From an uncultured Bacteroidales bacterium (GTDB lineage Bacteria; Bacteroidota; Bacteroidia; Bacteroidales; Bacteroidaceae), in assembly GCA_902783615.1 (NCBI GenBank), contig CACZRQ010000255.1, positions 1-7,536 of the forward strand: DNA of 7,536 bases, given 5' to 3'. A model generated the notes under the pieces. It did not search any database. It saw nothing but the letters and a program-made list of their open reading frames with translations, and had not been told where the DNA came from. Positions within the stretch are counted from its first letter, which is position 1, and the number at the start of each line of letters is the position of its first letter. A program made the translations under genes and the position numbers. Of the stretch, positions 5,766 to 7,536 are shown one piece after another.

Positions 5766-5782
5766 TCAGTATTTAGATTACA

Positions 5783-7536
5783 TTATTCGCCGAAAGCATT
5801 GTCATCGAGATGACGTGATGGAGCATCGTCCAAGTCGTAATCAAGTACGGTGCGACGGTTGGCCTGAATGCGGTCGTACTCCTCCTTTGAGCCTACCACA
5901 ATCTTCTCGAACTCACGCTGACCTGTACCGGCTGGGATGAGGTGTCCGCAAATCACGTTCTCTTTCATACCCACTAAGTAGTCGGTCTTGCCATTGATGG
6001 CTGCCTCGTTGAGCACCTTGGTGGTTTCCTGGAATGATGCAGCCGACATGAAGCTCTTGGTCTGCAAAGCAGCACGGGTGATACCCTGCAATACCTGAGT
6101 TGAAGTGGCAGGGATGGCCTCACGCACCTTCACCAGTTTCATGTCGCGACGCTTCAGCATACTGTTCTCATCGCGCAGCTTGCGGGCTGTAACAATCTGA
6201 CCTGCATGCATGGTCTGTGAATCGCCAGCATCAACCACCACCTTCTTACCCCAGATACGGTCGTTTTCCTCCTGGAAGTCAAGTTTGTCAACAATCTGTT
6301 GCTCAAGGAAGTGGGTGTCGCCCGGCTCATCAATTTGAACCTTACGCATCATCTGGCGTACAATGATCTCGAAGTGCTTATCGTTGATCTTCACACCCTG
6401 CAGACGATACACATCCTGAACCTCGTTAACGATATACTCCTGCACAGCCGTCGGGCCCTTGATGGCCAAAATGTCGGTAGGAGTAATCTCACCGTCAGAC
6501 AGAGGAGTACCAGCGCGCACATAGTCGTTCTCCTGAACCAGAATCTGCTTTGACAATGGTACCTGATATTCCTTCACATCACCAGCCTTAGACTTAACCT
6601 TGATCACACGGTTACCACGTTTTGGCTTCTCCATGGAAATCTCACCATCGATTTCTGATACGACAGCTGGATTCGACGGGCTACGTGCCTCGAAGAGCTC
6701 GGTAACACGTGGCAGACCACCCGTGATATCGCCGGCCTTGCTCACGGCGCGAGGAATCTTCACCAGGATGTCGCCTGTCTTCACTTCTTTAGCATCTTCC
6801 ACTACCACGTGGCCACCCACAGGCAGGTTATAGGTACGAATCAGGTTGCCATCCTCGTCGTAGATACCAACGGTAGGTACTTTGTTCCTATCCTTTGATT
6901 CTATGATGATGCTCTCGCTCATGCCTGTTGACTCATCGGTCTCCACGCTGAAGGTAACGTTCTGGATCATATCCTCGAACTTCAGCTTACCGGCTGCCTC
7001 GGTGATGATGACTGCGTTAAATGGATCCCAACGTGCGATGAGTTTGCCCTTTTCAACGGTTTCGCCTTCTGAAGCGAAGAGTGTTGAGCCATAAGGGATA
7101 TTGTGTGTTGAAAGAATGATGCCTGTGTTTACATCCACGAAGCGTACCTCAGCCAAACGGCTCACCACAATCTTGACAGCCTCATCTGCCTCGTTGACAG
7201 CATCAACGGTGCGAAGTTCCTCAAACTCAAGCTTAGCAGTATTCTTAGCCACAATGCTAGCGTTAGCTGCGATGTTGGCAGCAGTACCACCGGCGTGGAA
7301 TGTACGGAGTGTCAACTGAGTACCTGGCTCACCGATAGCCTGTGCAGCGATAACGCCCACAGCCTCACCTTTGTGAACCATACGGCTGGTAGCCAAGTTA
7401 CGACCATAGCACTTCGCGCAAACGCCATGCTTCGACTCGCAAGTGAGCACGGAACGAATCTCCACGCTCTCGATTGGAGAGTCTTCGATAGCCTGTGCCT
7501 TCTCCTCGGTAATCTCCTCACCAGCAGCTACAATGA
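5783..7536 (-). CDS. rpoC: DNA-directed RNA polymerase subunit beta' (RpoC), C-terminal part, 5' end outside window
   Basis: This is the C-terminal ~583 residues of the catalytic beta' subunit of RNA polymerase; the frame stays open to the window edge, so the in-frame GTG at 7465 is an internal valine, not a start. Numbering from the first complete codon (7534), three cysteines of the beta' zinc site are visible (C32, C39, C42 in TCES...CAKC); the fourth lies upstream. They are followed by the trigger-loop helices (about residues 56-84), with the RTFHAGG segment carrying the catalytic histidine at H80 and arginine at R77. As in E. coli, the trigger loop is interrupted by a long SI3-like insertion (about 87-267) before DITGGLPRVTELFEAR. 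Next come the conserved IVNEVQDVYRLQGVKINDKH block (364-386) and the C-terminal SFMSAASFQETT and LIPAGTG blocks. Compared with my recollection of E. coli, about 40 extra residues lie between FLEQQ (409) and LQGIT (482). The protein ends in an acidic tail. Identification is secure. Confidence 0.98.
   Translation of the reverse strand, partial: IVAAGEEITEEKAQAIEDSPIESVEIRSVLTCESKHGVCAKCYGRNLATSRMVHKGEAVGVIAAQAIGEPGTQLTLRTFHAGGTAANIAANASIVAKNTAKLEFEELRTVDAVNEADEAVKIVVSRLAEVRFVDVNTGIILSTHNIPYGSTLFASEGETVEKGKLIARWDPFNAVIITEAAGKLKFEDMIQNVTFSVETDESTGMSESIIIESKDRNKVPTVGIYDEDGNLIRTYNLPVGGHVVVEDAKEVKTGDILVKIPRAVSKAGDITGGLPRVTELFEARSPSNPAVVSEIDGEISMEKPKRGNRVIKVKSKAGDVKEYQVPLSKQILVQENDYVRAGTPLSDGEITPTDILAIKGPTAVQEYIVNEVQDVYRLQGVKINDKHFEIIVRQMMRKVQIDEPGDTHFLEQQIVDKLDFQEENDRIWGKKVVVDAGDSQTMHAGQIVTARKLRDENSMLKRRDMKLVKVREAIPATSTQVLQGITRAALQTKSFMSAASFQETTKVLNEAAINGKTDYLVGMKENVICGHLIPAGTGQREFEKIVVGSKEEYDRIQANRRTVLDYDLDDAPSRHLDDNAFGE

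Overview
The window looks like a chromosomal housekeeping segment from a member of the Bacteroidales, most likely Prevotella or a close relative. This is inferred from protein character: a Bacteroidetes-style RpoC tail, a kinase-less PASTA membrane protein, a NigD-like lipoprotein, start sites without clear Shine-Dalgarno sequences, and a TAnnTTTG-type promoter element. No species call is possible. Every gene I can support lies on the minus strand, so gene order is read from right to left.

Right end (5783-7536): the C-terminal ~583 codons of rpoC (RNA polymerase beta'), whose 5' part lies outside the window. It ends in a strong, symmetric intrinsic terminator (5729-5765). Just beyond is a perfect TAnnTTTG -7 element (5705-5712), so the genes to the left probably form a separate transcription unit.

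Middle (733-5658): six tightly packed genes: a two-PASTA membrane protein, an RluD-type 23S rRNA pseudouridine synthase, D-alanine--D-alanine ligase (ddl), a PlsC/PlsB-like acyltransferase, a NigD-like lipoprotein and a lipoprotein rhodanese. Neighbours either overlap (4 nt at rluD/ddl, 8 nt at acyltransferase/nigD) or are separated by exactly 12 nt, which points to one operon. The first four genes join cell-envelope building (peptidoglycan precursor, PASTA protein, lipid acylation) to ribosome maturation; the last two encode predicted envelope lipoproteins.

Left end (1-732): a gene-free region rich in short repeats: a 22-nt tandem array, purine/pyrimidine octamers in direct and inverted orientation, an 11-nt doublet, and an array of four 11-nt TACTGGACAA(G/A) units with a near-perfect inverted copy beside it and a solo copy 107 nt beyond its last intact unit. 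Three of these share an 11-nt or 22-nt period. This is the least explained part of the window.

I found no mobile element, CRISPR array, tRNA, toxin-antitoxin pair or recognisable defence system, and no convincing evidence of a new multi-gene system. The points most worth checking are the intergenic repeats, the HX5D spacing in the acyltransferase active site, and the stand-alone PASTA protein upstream of ddl.
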